NCBI GenBank assembly: GCA_026724425.1
Contig: JAIUCV010000023.1
Location: 1,054,001 to 1,118,000 of the forward strand
From: Erythrophleum ivorense
Taxonomy: Eukaryota > Streptophyta > Magnoliopsida > Fabales > Fabaceae
Length of the DNA: 64,000 nucleotides
Direction of reading: 5' to 3'
The notes under the pieces: generated by a model
Database searches by the model: none
Seen by the model: the letters and a program-made list of their open reading frames with translations, nothing else
Told to the model about the DNA's origin: nothing
Position numbers and translations under genes: made by a program
Shown here: positions 1 to 11,174 of the stretch, in pieces
Numbering within the stretch: position 1 is the first letter of the stretch
Layout of the letters: each line of letters opens with the position of its first letter

Positions 1-660
1 TGCACTCTAATGGAAGCTATCAAAGGAAGATAAACAAGAAAGAGTAAATGAAATAATTTATCAAAGTCTTGTTGCTCATTGATCTATCTCACAAAAACCA
101 AGTTAGACATAGTGCATGCTATTGACGTTGTTTCAAAATTCATGAGTGAGCTAGCAAGTCTCATTTCACAGTTGCAAAAAAGATTTTAAGATATGTCAAA
201 TGCACAAAAAACTATAGTATCGTGTGCAAAGCAAAGAACGAGTGCAATTGGATTGGCTACACCAATGACAACTAGGCAATAAGCGTTGATGACTAAAAAG
301 AGCACAATTGCACTTTTATCTATAGAAGTTAAACATATAGCCATAACAATAGCTATATGTGAAATAGTTTGACTTAAAAAATTTTAAAAAATTTACATCA
401 AACTCCTAATATACAAACAAAAATTTATTGTAATAATATATCTATTTTTGTCTTGAAGAAAAATCCCATTTTTCATAACTGCACCAAGTACATGAAAAAT
501 TGACATCACTTCATTCCATAGTTTGTAAAATGAGAAGAAATTAAATTGAAGTTTTATAAAAATAGAAGATTAACTTATAAGTATTTTTTAAAAATGGTTT
601 ACTATAAAAAAGTTTATCACGTCTAAAAATATACTTGAAATAAAGAATATTTTTAGAATA
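1..660 (+). mobile_element. Decayed Ty1/copia pol fragment (end of RT and RNase H)
   Basis: Translating across stops and frameshifts gives a recognisable copia order. A segment reading YLTKTKLDIVHAIDVVSKFM (about 80-145) matches the conserved RT tail. It is followed by YVKCTKNYSIVCKAKNECNW (about 190-253), the start of copia RNase H. Next come AITIAICEIV (about 340-370) and KNPIFHNCTKYMKN, the counterpart of the conserved NPVFHxRTKHI motif (about 465-500). A tail like the end of pol follows (about 540-640). There are many stops, so no protein is made. The fragment continues left of the window; no LTR was identified at its right side. Confidence 0.75.
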
Positions 661-1031
661 TGGAAAGGTGTCAAACGATAAATAATGTATTTTATTATTA
701 AACAAGAAGAAGAATTATATTTAAAGATTTAAAGTTAAAAATATTTATTTTAAATAATTTATTATTATTATTTTAAAATTAATTATTATTAATTTTAATA
801 AAAAATAGTTAAATTCAAAAATAATAAATTCTTTAAAATAAATTTTTTCACTTTTTAATTCTTCTTTATAATCCTCCCTAAACGATATGTTATTACAGTG
901 AGGCGGCGCGGATATGGATCGCAAGCAGGTGGGAAACACAATTATGCAGGATCAGGTGAAAATCTGGCGTAATATAGAACTTTGTAGAAAAATTTGAAAA
1001 GGCCGGAGGGACTGAGAACATCAACCGACAA
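661..1031. other. AT-rich intergenic stretch
   Basis: Low-complexity A/T runs. Two short antisense frames here have no protein character, and I see no gene or element boundary. Confidence 0.5.
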
Positions 1032-1211
1032 GATCCATCTATGTATACGGTAAAGGTCCGCGTGCCAAATCAAAAAAAAAATCATTACGCGTATCTTTTG
1101 CCACGTTTCTCTCAATATTTTCGGATCCATCTATACGTACAGTAAAGGTCCGCGTGCCAGATCAAAAAAATCATTACACGGATCTTTTGCCACATTTCTC
1201 TCAATATTTTC
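1032..1211. repeat. Two tandem copies of a ~90-bp unit
   Basis: Copy 1 (1032-1123) and copy 2 (1124-1211) both begin GATCCATCTAT, share GTAAAGGTCCGCGTGCCA in the middle, and end with TCTCTCAATATTTTC. They differ by a few substitutions and the length of an A-run. The unit is unrelated to the flanking copia remnant, and its function is unknown. Confidence 0.8.
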
Positions 1212-2948
1212 TCATTCTTTTCATCTTCATTTACTATACTACCATCTCCACTTTCAAACTTCCATAACGTGGCATCATTCCTTTAAATTTAACATCACAT
1301 ATAGAGTTTTTACTGACATACTTCAGCATCTTGTTTTAATAAAATAAATTATTATTTAAAATATTTTAATAAAAATAATAAAATTTTTTATTTTACAATT
1401 TTATTTTAATATTATTTAGTTTTTATTAAAAATAATAAACTTATTTTTAAGATATCTTTTGGTATGCATCCTACACAATTACATAAAACCTTCTAATTAA
1501 AATAATAAGCCCATACATAACCAAATCCTCTATAATGAGAAGATTTATTTTTTGAAAAAAAAAAAAAGGATCTATTTCATTCTCCTATATAATTTTTTAT
1601 AGACTAAAATGAATTCATGCTGGTCTCATACAATTACCCTACCAAGTCCAACTGCCAACTACTTTGTTTACCGAGTGGATCTCCAGCCATCCGACCGCAC
1701 GGGGGGGGTGCAGTCGAGATTTCAAGCTTTATTTTTTTATAAGTTATAAATTTTAAATATAAAAATAAAAGTTATATTATTTTCAGTCTTATATATAAGA
1801 AACAAATAATAAATTTATGAATATTAAAAAATGTAATTAACAATAATTAATCTTTTTAATTTTGTCCTAAATAAAAATTATTTTTTAAAAATATCTCTAT
1901 TTAATATATGTATTTTTTTCTTAAAATTAATGACCACCACTACTTATAATTTGAATGGCTTATTTAATGAAAGGTATAATTAAAATACTATAATTAGTAT
2001 GGTAGTTTGTTTCTTATATATAAAACCAAATCAAATCTCAGAAAAATCTCTTATACATGAGACCGGAAAAGTATTTATAAAAATAAAAATTTCAATTGAA
2101 AAAATTTGTACTTTAAAAATGTTAACTTACAGTTAAAATATTTTAAATATAATGTAATACAGTTAAAATATTTAAAGTATAATTTTTTTACAGTTAAAAT
2201 TTTTATTTTTATGAGTATAAATTTTACCTTTGTACTTAAAATTTATAACTTCAAAGAAAAAAAAACTTAAAAATCTAACTGCACCCCTCTAGTCAAACCC
2301 CTGATTCTGGGGATCTATTTTGATTTGTCGATGATATTGCTTCAAACTTTATTGCCTAAGCCAACACAAGTATACTTCTCAATTTATCAACTCAGAACCA
2401 ACAAGTTGTATAAATACTTATAATTATACTGTTAGGCCACTCGCTCCAATATATGTCGTTCCATTCTATGAATACTGTCATAAATACATACTAGCGTCAT
2501 TCTTATGTACCACTCACACTCCTTGACTTATTGAGTATGTAAAAAGTTAAATATAAAAATAAAAATAAATAATTTATAAATAAAAATAAATAAATATTCT
2601 TATTTTTAATAATTATAAGAATAAAATCAAAATTTTACCCAACTTTCACTTCTTCTTTTATTCTGTTTTGGCATGCCAAACATGGCGCTAGTTATTTTAC
2701 ATAAGTGTAGCCCAGAATAAAACCAAAATCCCACACATTCTTCACAATTTAAGATCCGTTTTGTCCACATCCACCAACCGCCATCACACGCGTTTTACCT
2801 GTCCGCCCAGTCCCTATTTATTGTCGTATTCCTTTATAAGAAAACTACACTAATGCGCACATAAAGTAAAACAGACGCAAACCCCTTGTTTCACCAAAAC
2901 AAAACCAACCAACAAACAAACAAACAAACAGATTTAAACAAAGAACTG
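1212..2948. other. Noncoding AT-rich region
   Basis: No convincing reading frame. It holds short A/T runs, one G8 run near 1702, and a weak promoter-like stretch near 2800-2850 (CCTTTATAAG), just upstream of a tiny ORF. I see no RNA gene. Confidence 0.5.
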
Positions 2949-3047
2949 ATGAAAAGATACAAAGAGATGTATGGTGAATCAGTTTTCGATTCGAAAGAAT
3001 GTCTCGTTACTGGCAGATTTGGGAGAGAAATGCGCTCAACGTGCTGA
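2949..3047 (+). CDS. Possible 32-residue small ORF, unrecognised
   Basis: The ATG at 2949 follows a sequence that looks like a plant 5' leader: a TATA-like TTTATAAG near 2832, then an A/C-rich CAAACAAACAAACA run just before the ATG. The 32-codon product is basic and contains MKRYKEMYGES and VTGRFGREMRS; it has no signal peptide or known domain. A T-rich tail follows. It may be a small gene, an upstream ORF, or chance. No family is recognised, and the only support is the leader context. Confidence 0.2.
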   Translation: MKRYKEMYGESVFDSKECLVTGRFGREMRSTC

Positions 3048-3983
3048 GTCGGATGTGATTTTCTTTAGTTTGCCATCTTGTAATGTTGTTCTTTAAGTTT
3101 AGGTTTATTGGTTGTATCAAAAACAAAAAGTTGTAAAAGAGAAATAATTTTGTTTGTTTTAGAAAATACATAATTTTTAGTTTTTATCAAATACAAGGTT
3201 CGATGTATATGAGCCATTTTAGGCCAGAGTGAGGGGAGCAACTAATTATTATTAGATTATAAATTAATAGTCAAGATTACTAGAAAAAGCTCAAATGTTA
3301 TTCATTACAAGTTATTTATATAATAGAGTGAATTATTGTTTTTTTCATAAAAGATGTCTAATTTTTTAATTGAATAAATTACATAGATTTTTCTTAGATT
3401 TTGTTTTAGTTACATAGATCTTTCTTCTATTCTTAATCTATATACTTTAATCTAATTTTAAATCTTTTTTACTAAAATGCTCTCCATAAAAATATGTATA
3501 AAAATTATTTTAATTAAAAATATATATATTTAGATTAATTAAAAGCATTTAAATAAAAATAAAATAAAATTAGACTTAAATGTAATGCAACTTTTATTTT
3601 ATAAGAGGTTCATATGTATTCTAAAAGTAAACAAGAGATTCATATAATTTTAACAAAAATTAAAAGAAGTTTAGGTCATTTACTCTTTTTAATTTGGTTC
3701 CCCAAAGCATAAGCCTTTCAATTTAATTCCTCAATCATTTTCTCCCATTCATTTTTGTCCCTCCATCTATTAAACTCACTGGTCGAATTTGGTAACATGA
3801 AAATGATTGGGAATAAATTATTGAAAAACTTAATTGATAGAGTTATACTTTGAATGACCGAAATGAGAAATTAATCATCTTTCAAGAATAAAAATAAATT
3901 TATATATTGTAATACGAGGATCCTTTAAAAAAAATTAAAAAAAGAGGCAGCAAGGGAAAAAGTGTAACGAATAAATAAATGAC
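3048..3983. other. Noncoding stretch, possibly intron 1 of the cyclase gene
   Basis: AT-rich with no reading frame. If the minus-strand cyclase exon at 3984-4184 belongs to an intact gene, everything leftward from 3983 would be its first intron. Confidence 0.4.
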
Positions 3984-4184
3984 CTGAAATCGCCAGAGAA
4001 GGTCAGCACAGGGCTTGAGATGGAAGCGATTATTGAAGAAGTTTTGACGAGCGGCTTCAACCTCCGCTCTCTCCTCTTGGGTTCCTTCGTGTGCTTGAAA
4101 CTCCCATATCTGCCTGCCTAGAAAGTTGTTAGTGCTAAAGATATATGGGTCGTTCCCACCCTCTGCTATCTTTAGTCTCCACAT
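3984..4184 (-). pseudogene. Oxidosqualene cyclase, exon 1 only (partial gene or orphan exon)
   Basis: Oxidosqualene cyclases fold 2,3-oxidosqualene into sterol or triterpene skeletons (cycloartenol, beta-amyrin, lupeol and others) at the ER membrane. On the minus strand, ATG at 4184 opens 67 codons beginning MWRLKIAEGGNDPYIFSTNN, with GRQIWEF, EERAEVEAARQNF and PCADLLWRFQ following. These are the conserved N-terminal signatures of plant enzymes. The exon ends exactly where plant cyclase exon 1 ends, with WRFQ followed by a GT donor at 3983-3982. A TATA-like box lies 62 bp upstream. A longer reading with an upstream TTG start has no support. No exon 2 is visible in the next 3.9 kb, so either a long intron (holding the copia remnant) continues left of the window or this is a truncated copy. 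The exon itself has no stop or frameshift. The skeleton made cannot be predicted from this exon. Confidence 0.85.
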
Positions 4185-4245
4185 TCTGACACTCGAAAGC
4201 TTATTCAACTAGCAATGGGATGCATCTTCCCCTTATCCACACCTA

Positions 4246-4253
4246 TATTTATA
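4246..4253 (-). promoter_or_regulatory. TATA box of the cyclase exon 1
   Basis: The minus strand reads TATAAATA about 62 bp before the ATG at 4184, giving a predicted 5' leader of about 35 nt. Position and sequence fit a plant core promoter. Confidence 0.5.
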
Positions 4254-7200
4254 ACATTGACGGGGGATGTCATATGAGGAAAACGCCATAACACCAATTA
4301 CTGTTGTACTAAGGGCCCATAATTTATGAAGGGCCAAAATTTTAGTATTATTTTTAAGTGATTGTTGTTAGCTTTTCAACATTAATTATGAGTATTTTTT
4401 CCAACTCAATATTAGGTGATTGGATATTTTAAAATGTTTCACTCCATTTTATGTCGTTATTAAAAAATTTTATAACAAACACATACCAGAACTTTATATA
4501 ATTTTTGTGTACACATCTCATTTTTACAGGGTCAAGACTACTGTAAAATTTATAAATTTTTTTTATAGGCTACCCACTAAAAGATATATATTTGGTTATT
4601 CTTACAAAATAGTATTAATTAGTAATTATTTTAAATAAAATTTTTCACATATTATATTTTTACTGAAAAATATAATGATAAATATTTAAAAAGTAACTTT
4701 TTTTCCTTTTCACAATACAAGCAATTAGGAACTCGGACAGATGTAACATATTGAGGGCCAACAGCCTCGCTCCAAAGGAAGAGGGCAAGCGATGAAGGCA
4801 ACATTCCTTATTTCACTCACTACATCACTAATATTTGAAATGAAAAAAAATTGGATACAGTATTTATATCTTTGCAATTAAATTATCTAATAAAAATATA
4901 ATAAATGTATAGTTTTTATAGTTGAACATGACATGATTGGATCATTAATGAATTTTTATCCATATTATATATTTATTAAAAAATCTGATAATAAAGAACA
5001 GTTCGACATGATATGTGTTTCACAATTACAATGATGTAGTTCCATTAGCCGTAATTCATCAAAATTATACAATACTTTTAAAAATTTATGAAATTTGAAT
5101 TGGTAAAAAAATTTAATTGTTGCGATTGCGTTTTTGTCCTTTAAAAATTTCATTTAGATAATTAGTTATTGAAGAATTTCAAAGTGGAGTTCTCTGATTT
5201 TCGTCTTATTCATGTAAAGTAGAAAACAGTACATAAATAGGAAGATTTGACCACAAGGCAAGCCAATCAAGCCCACAAAATAAGCAACATTAAAATATAA
5301 CTAAATGTATGATAATTGTAACTTCAATCACAATCATTAATTTACTTATTCAGTTATTATTACTAATTTGCAATTAATAAAGCTAAACAAAAACTAAATT
5401 TCATTATTTCTTCAAATAAAGTTAAAGAAGATTACACAATTATTGAAATTATTTTCATTTAAGTGGGACTTATTAGCCCATAATCCTAAAAATGTTAGTC
5501 ATACATTAATAAGACATTAAAGTAGCATATTAATATTTAGGGTAGATAATTATAATACAAGCAAAAGGAAGCCTTGAATTAAAACATTACTAAGGTAGTG
5601 AGTAGAACTATGGTATAGAACAAAAAGGTTCTACTTTAATATTTCCTAACACTAAGGATCTAAGAGTTCAGATCTAGCATAGTAGTACTAAGAGGCATCT
5701 AGTGGCTAGACAGCACTTCCAAGCCAAGTGGCATTCTAGTACTGAGTGAAACTATCCATGAGTCCTCCACCACCACTGAATTTCTTATCTCAACTGCCAC
5801 ACAATCTAGCCCAATCCTCAATAGATCTATAGATACCTACTCTACCTCCATAACATAACAAGTAACATCCATGATCACTTATCTAAACACATTACTATAA
5901 ACATGACAAGCATACAAATCCTCAGTAAAAAAAGGGATAGTTTTAAAAATATATTATGTTTCAACTGTTATGTGCATATAAAATATTTTAATTTTCCATG
6001 TCCATCTAAGTCATAACATCATATATAAATAACCGAGGCATGGCAAATCAATAATCAACACAATTTCTTAATTATAAAAACTATCTCATATAAACATTCA
6101 TGCATATAAAACAATGTTGATAGTTCTCATATCACATTATCAACTCATCAAGATGTATCATCTCTAATCTACATATCATAACACTTGCTAGTACCATGTA
6201 TAAAAAATATAGAAGTATGTATTACATGCTAGGATATCCTCTAAGATGGATTCATTACCATAAAGCAATCAGAAACCATTTTCTTCTAATATCTTTGTTT
6301 TAGAGATTATCACCTTCCAAAAACCCTAACTCTCTGGCATTAACTATTCGCGTATTAGCATAACATTGCATACATGCTAGTAGTCCATCAATATACATGA
6401 ATAGCTCAAAACATCTTAGCACATATATATATATATAGAGGTCAACATAAGGGAATCATGGTTCCACTACAATGCTAGGATGCTTATGCTAGACCACAAT
6501 TAGAACTCGTTCCTCTTACAGTGTCTTACATGTTTTAAGGTCTTTGGTCTATCATAGGTCCTTTTCATAGTTATAAGTCCAAGTTATCAAGTGTCTATAT
6601 CATGGTCATCAATACTCCATGTACTAGTTATCTATACATGGGTATTGTTTGAGGTATTGTCTTCAATGCATAAGAATCTAGATATATGAAAGAATATGGT
6701 CATCTATATGCGGGCATCGTTTCAAGTATGTCTTTTACACAGTGGATTCACAAACTAGGAAGGGAATATGGCCATCCATGTAGGGGTTCCAAGTAATTTA
6801 GCATGTAAAGGTTATTTATATTGAATTTAGTTAATTATCATCTAAGGGTTCTAAGGAAATGAAGTCTTTGGTACAATCACAAAATCATGAAGGGAGTTTC
6901 AAGTTTAAAAGACCTAACTAAGGCTCTTAATTTTTCTGTGATTTTTAATTTTTCATGTGGACTAGGCATCATAAAAGAATTCCTAACAAAATAACATGAA
7001 AAATGCACAATCCTTTCTAGCCAATGGCCTCGACACCACAACACTAAGTAGGGGTAGCAAGGCTATTGAAGCCTCGATGCAGTATCTTTCTTTCTATTCA
7101 TGGGAATGAAAATTTTAACCTACCATTTTTATTGATTCTAAATTCATTTTGATAGCATAGATTTTTTTCCTAAGGGTCAAAAACATTTTCTAAAGCACTT

Positions 7201-7497
7201 TTAATCAATTAAAACCCAAAATTCAAGAAATTACCATTAAAAGAGCTTAAGAGAGAAGACTTAAGAAAATGTCAGAGAAACTAAGTAAAAGCTATAGAGA
7301 GAAAGTGGTGAAGCATAGAAATGAAAGGGTCTATTCATCAAACAAGCATATCAGAAGCTTATAGACATGTCCACATTATCTATATCTTTAGAAGGCATCA
7401 AACAAAGCTATACCAGATTTCACCATTTTTGGTTCCATGGAAGTTAGAGAGAGAAAACACCAATAAGTAGCATAAGAAACAACACAAGGAGGGCTAT
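4254..7497. other. Long noncoding region, no gene seen
   Basis: AT-rich with scattered short frames that look like chance. The part from about 5600 to 7480 is less AT-biased and runs without long A/T tracts, which may mark an old decayed element or LTR. I found no pol motifs, terminal repeats or RNA genes in it. Confidence 0.45.
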
Positions 7498-7502
7498 GTA
7501 AT

Positions 7503-9898
7503 TGATAAGTGCTAATTTTCATATGTCTTTATCCACATTTATTATTGATTTTAATGATTAATTTGAGCTTAATTGGATTTATTATACAATATTTGAATTT
7601 GTGGTTAATTTTGGAAAATAATACAATTTTGGATTAATTAGGAGGATTTTTGGATTTAAATTGCTAAGATTTTATTCTCCAAAATTCTTGGATGATTAAA
7701 TATTTGCAATCTTTAAAACACTTTTTAATTTTGTGCAGAATTTTCTTTTGGGAAAATGAATTGAAAAATTAAATTGAATTAAATTGAATTTTAGTGCATT
7801 TTTCTCTCCTTTGTTTATATGCAGATTATGTGCAAATAAAATCTGGATATATATATATATGTATATGCGTGAGAAGAAGAGACACACACTCGAGCAGAAT
7901 GGGAGAATGATTAAAGCTGAATGGTGCACGAAGAAGCAGAAAAATCACGGGTTATGATGAAGTGAAGGAGCTGCAGTACGTGGAAACCATGCTGAAGCTA
8001 TCTCGTGAACTCACGTTCATGCAAACAGAGAAAACGATGAAGCATGCATGGGAGAGCTAGTTGCATGCAGAGGCAAAGAAGAAGCAGTAGCAGAGGATGA
8101 AGCTCGAGTTGATGTGGGAAACTCGTGGCAAGGGAGAAGAGTTTCACGTGGACATCAAGAAGAAGGCTGGACAGCAACGTGGAGAAAAAGCACGTGAAGA
8201 GCACCATATTTCCACGTAGAAAGTAGCTCACAAACTCGAACAAAGAAACAAGAAGCTCAGAACCAAATGAACGAAGTAACGAGCTGGAGTTCAAGCAAGA
8301 AAATACGTGGAAAATGACGTGGTTTTGCATTAAGGAAGCTGACGTGGGAGTAAAGTGCAAGATGAATGAGCTGGGAGAAGAAAATAAAACGCTGGAGCAG
8401 CCTATGACGTGCTGGAAGACGCTGAAGCTTGAGAGCTGGAGATGAGCAAACAAACACGTCACAAACTCGAGCTTGGATGGATGAAGGAGTTGCATGAAGC
8501 TAAGGTACAGAGCATGCAGGAGCTTACGTGGAAATAAATGAAGTACAGAACCAAACGAAACCACAAGTTCCAGCAAAGTTAAACGTCCAGCAGAAAAATG
8601 CATGAAGAGAAGCAGAAACAAGGAGAAAGCTACGTGAAAAGAAGGCGGCTCACATGAATTCGAATATTATATTTATTTAGCTTCAAAGTGGGGCCCATCG
8701 TATATATATATAGCAGAAAGAAGAATGAATGAGACGTGAGTAATAACGCGAAGAAGGAGAAGAAGAAGCTGCATATGATTCATTAAAAGAGTCACGTGAA
8801 CAGCAGCAAGTTTGAAGCGTCCAGAGGCATTCCAAGGAGGATTCATACTTCATTCACAGTCCAGAATCTGCACGCCTCTTTCATATATTCACGCATCTGA
8901 TTTGTCTTCCAGAATCCAACTCATTCACGCCTCAAACTCCATTCCCTCATGCCTATATATATCAAACCATCCACCAAACCACTCCTTCGTCCAGCACAAC
9001 CACTCAATCCATTCCATCCACTCCACTACATCCATCTTCCATCTACATTCCATGATTTTCTAATCCACCTTGAGGCTAGTTAGGAGGAATCCTTGGAGAA
9101 GCTTGAATCCATGGAAACATAATTCAGAATTTTGGGCTAAGAATTTCTATATTTTTCCTACACTTTTTCTCTTTCATTTATTTTCTTGGTTAAGATGTAT
9201 TTGATAAAGAATTTGTGTAATTATAATTAGTGGCTGGTTAGACACTAATTAGGAAGTAATTTTTGTTGATTAATTGATTGCATTAGACATCAACATTATC
9301 TGAATTCCATGTATGCTTCGGAGGTATTCGATAAAATACATGAGTGAGCATAATTGTTTAATTTGAGGATTCCTTAATGTTTAGTTGGTTAATTAAATAT
9401 TTAGGATGATTCAGATGTTAATCAATTAGTTAATCAATTAAATTGGATGTTCATTGATCCTAAAATAAGAATTGACAATTTAATTTGGATGTGAGGTTTC
9501 AATTCAACATTAGATAGTTAATTTCTTGTATCTTGAGTGGTTACCCAAGATTAATTGTTATAAACACGTTTAGGAACTCTTAGACCGAAATCAATTACAA
9601 TTAGAATAGGATAAGGATAGTGGATACCAAGGGACAAATCCGAAGCTAGTCACAAGTCCATCTTTCATTCATAATTCATTCAATTAGATAGTAATTAGGA
9701 ATTTAATTCAATTTAGTTTTAGGATAACTTAATTAAATCAAAACCCCTTTAATTTAGGAATTTTTAGAGTCTTTTAACGTTTGGAAAACTCAATTAAACA
9801 TTGAACGCCAATTCCGAGAGAGATGACCTAGGTTGTGCCATTAACTATATATTTTATCAGCCTAGTATTATTTTGAGAGTTATGCGACGATCCACTCA
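7503..9898 (+). mobile_element. Solo LTR (2396 bp) of the Tat/Athila-like family
   Basis: Starts TGATAAGTGC and ends ATGCGACGATCCACTCA. It is flanked by GTAAT (7498-7502) and GTAAC (9899-9903), a 5-bp TSD with one mismatch. It is a diverged, opposite-orientation relative of the LTRs at 43946-46314 and 50353-52721. Their complement starts TGATAAG and ends GGGTTATGCGACGATCCACTCA. There is no internal region or second LTR, as expected after LTR-LTR recombination. The antisense frames of 207 and 66 codons inside it are accidental. TATA-like runs lie at about 8700 and 8952. Confidence 0.85.
7977..8797 (+). promoter_or_regulatory. Cluster of ~16 ACGT-core motifs in the solo LTR
   Basis: Across about 820 bp I count roughly sixteen ACGT cores. 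Examples are TTCACGTGGAC near 8143, GCACGTGAAG near 8189, TGACGTGG near 8314 and 8341, and TCACGTGAAC near 8791. CACGTG/ACGTG are G-box and ABRE-type sites bound by plant bZIP and bHLH factors. The AT-rich flanks have almost none. Function is inferred from motif identity only. Confidence 0.6.
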
Positions 9899-9903
9899 GT
9901 AAC

Positions 9904-10740
9904 TTAATAAGGCAAAGGAAGTTTTACCTTGTTTGTTGAGTGGTTGTTTATTCAAGTTGTTGTAACTCCTTTTCCTCTCTTCCTCTTTTGCTTCTCTTCA
10001 TCCTTCTCTACTATTTCATTTTTGTATTTCTCTCTTTTTCTCTCTAGTTTCTAAAAGCAAAATGAATGTGAAGTGGATGAAGAGAGTTAATGAATAGAGG
10101 GTACAGGGTTTTCAGTTTATCTTTTATAAATCATGCTCTAACAATTGCCTTTTTACAGATAATTTGATATTTAATTTGTTTAATACTAAATATAAAAATT
10201 ATTTTAGATGATAGAAAAAGTTTATACCAAAATTCACAATTTCTCTCATTTATTATTTTAGTAGCTTCAGTTTGTACATTAAAGTCACTTTTAATACAAG
10301 CTAAAGTTGTACTTTTGCCTTGCTAAAATTATATTTTAACCTTAGTTAAAACTATGACTTTTTACCCTAAAATTTTTATATTTCTATTTTGACACCTAGA
10401 TTTTGCTTAAAAATTTTTATATCCCGAATAATTTTCTCATCTTTCTAAGGTATTTTTTGCCTTGTTAATTTCTAAAAATAAATTATCTAAGTATTTGTGT
10501 CATAATTTTATCTAATTTCCTAATTACTAATAATACCCAATAAGTCCAAAACCCTTTAAAAATCCTTGAAAATTATTGCAAATTTCTAGAAAATTCCATA
10601 ACATTTTCCTTGAGTTTTACAAAAGTAAAATTTACAAAATCTTCATTATTTAACTATAAATAAACTTTTAATTATTTTCTTAATATTATTCAATTTACGT
10701 TGAATTTTCTAAATATCATTAAGTAATTTTTAATTGAGAA
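9904..10740. other. Noncoding stretch
   Basis: AT-rich, no gene or element end recognised. Confidence 0.45.
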
Positions 10741-11150
10741 GAGGATGTTATAATAATACTTGTGAGATATAAGGGAACAAACAATGAAAGATAATGTTGG
10801 CATCTATGGAAATAAAAATCCTAACTAAATCCCAAGATATGCTTTGACATTAAGTGCGTCTGCCATGTGATTCCAACACTCTTGCTCAAATTAATGAACA
10901 AATGTTAAACATATCTAAGTTGAAAGTTAACTCTTCAAATTTGACCCTTTAAACTCTCTCTATAAAGGTGTTAGCCAGTTGAAACTTGGTTAGGTTGGAG
11001 TGTAGGTTAATTCAATAACATTTGAATCCAATTTGTTCTTGTTAAAGTAATGATCAATTTGCACATGTTTGATGTACAAAATTTTTAGTAATAGCCCTTT
11101 TCACAGTGACACTGAGTTCCTCGAGTAGTGTTTTCGGCCAAATAACACTA
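10741..11150 (-). mobile_element. Copia RNase H end and probable LTR start, truncated
   Basis: The minus strand reads LLEELSVTV, then RAITKNFVHQT, then after a frameshift KHVQIDHYFNKNKLDSNVI and LTYTPT. These match the end of copia RNase H (NPVxHxRTKHIxIDxHFI...KLxSGxI...TPYVPT). Further on, TGTTGGAATCACATGG (around 10885 on the complement) resembles a copia LTR start. Frameshifts and stops make it non-functional, and its right side stops just before the giant LTR at 11175. Confidence 0.6.
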
Positions 11151-11174
11151 TCCTTATGTTTGGATGGGGGAAGA

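Noticed and set aside
7998..8621. 207-codon antisense frame
   Set aside because: Inside a solo LTR on the strand opposite to the element; Leu/Ser/His-rich composition without domains, produced by the ACGT and GAAG-rich DNA.
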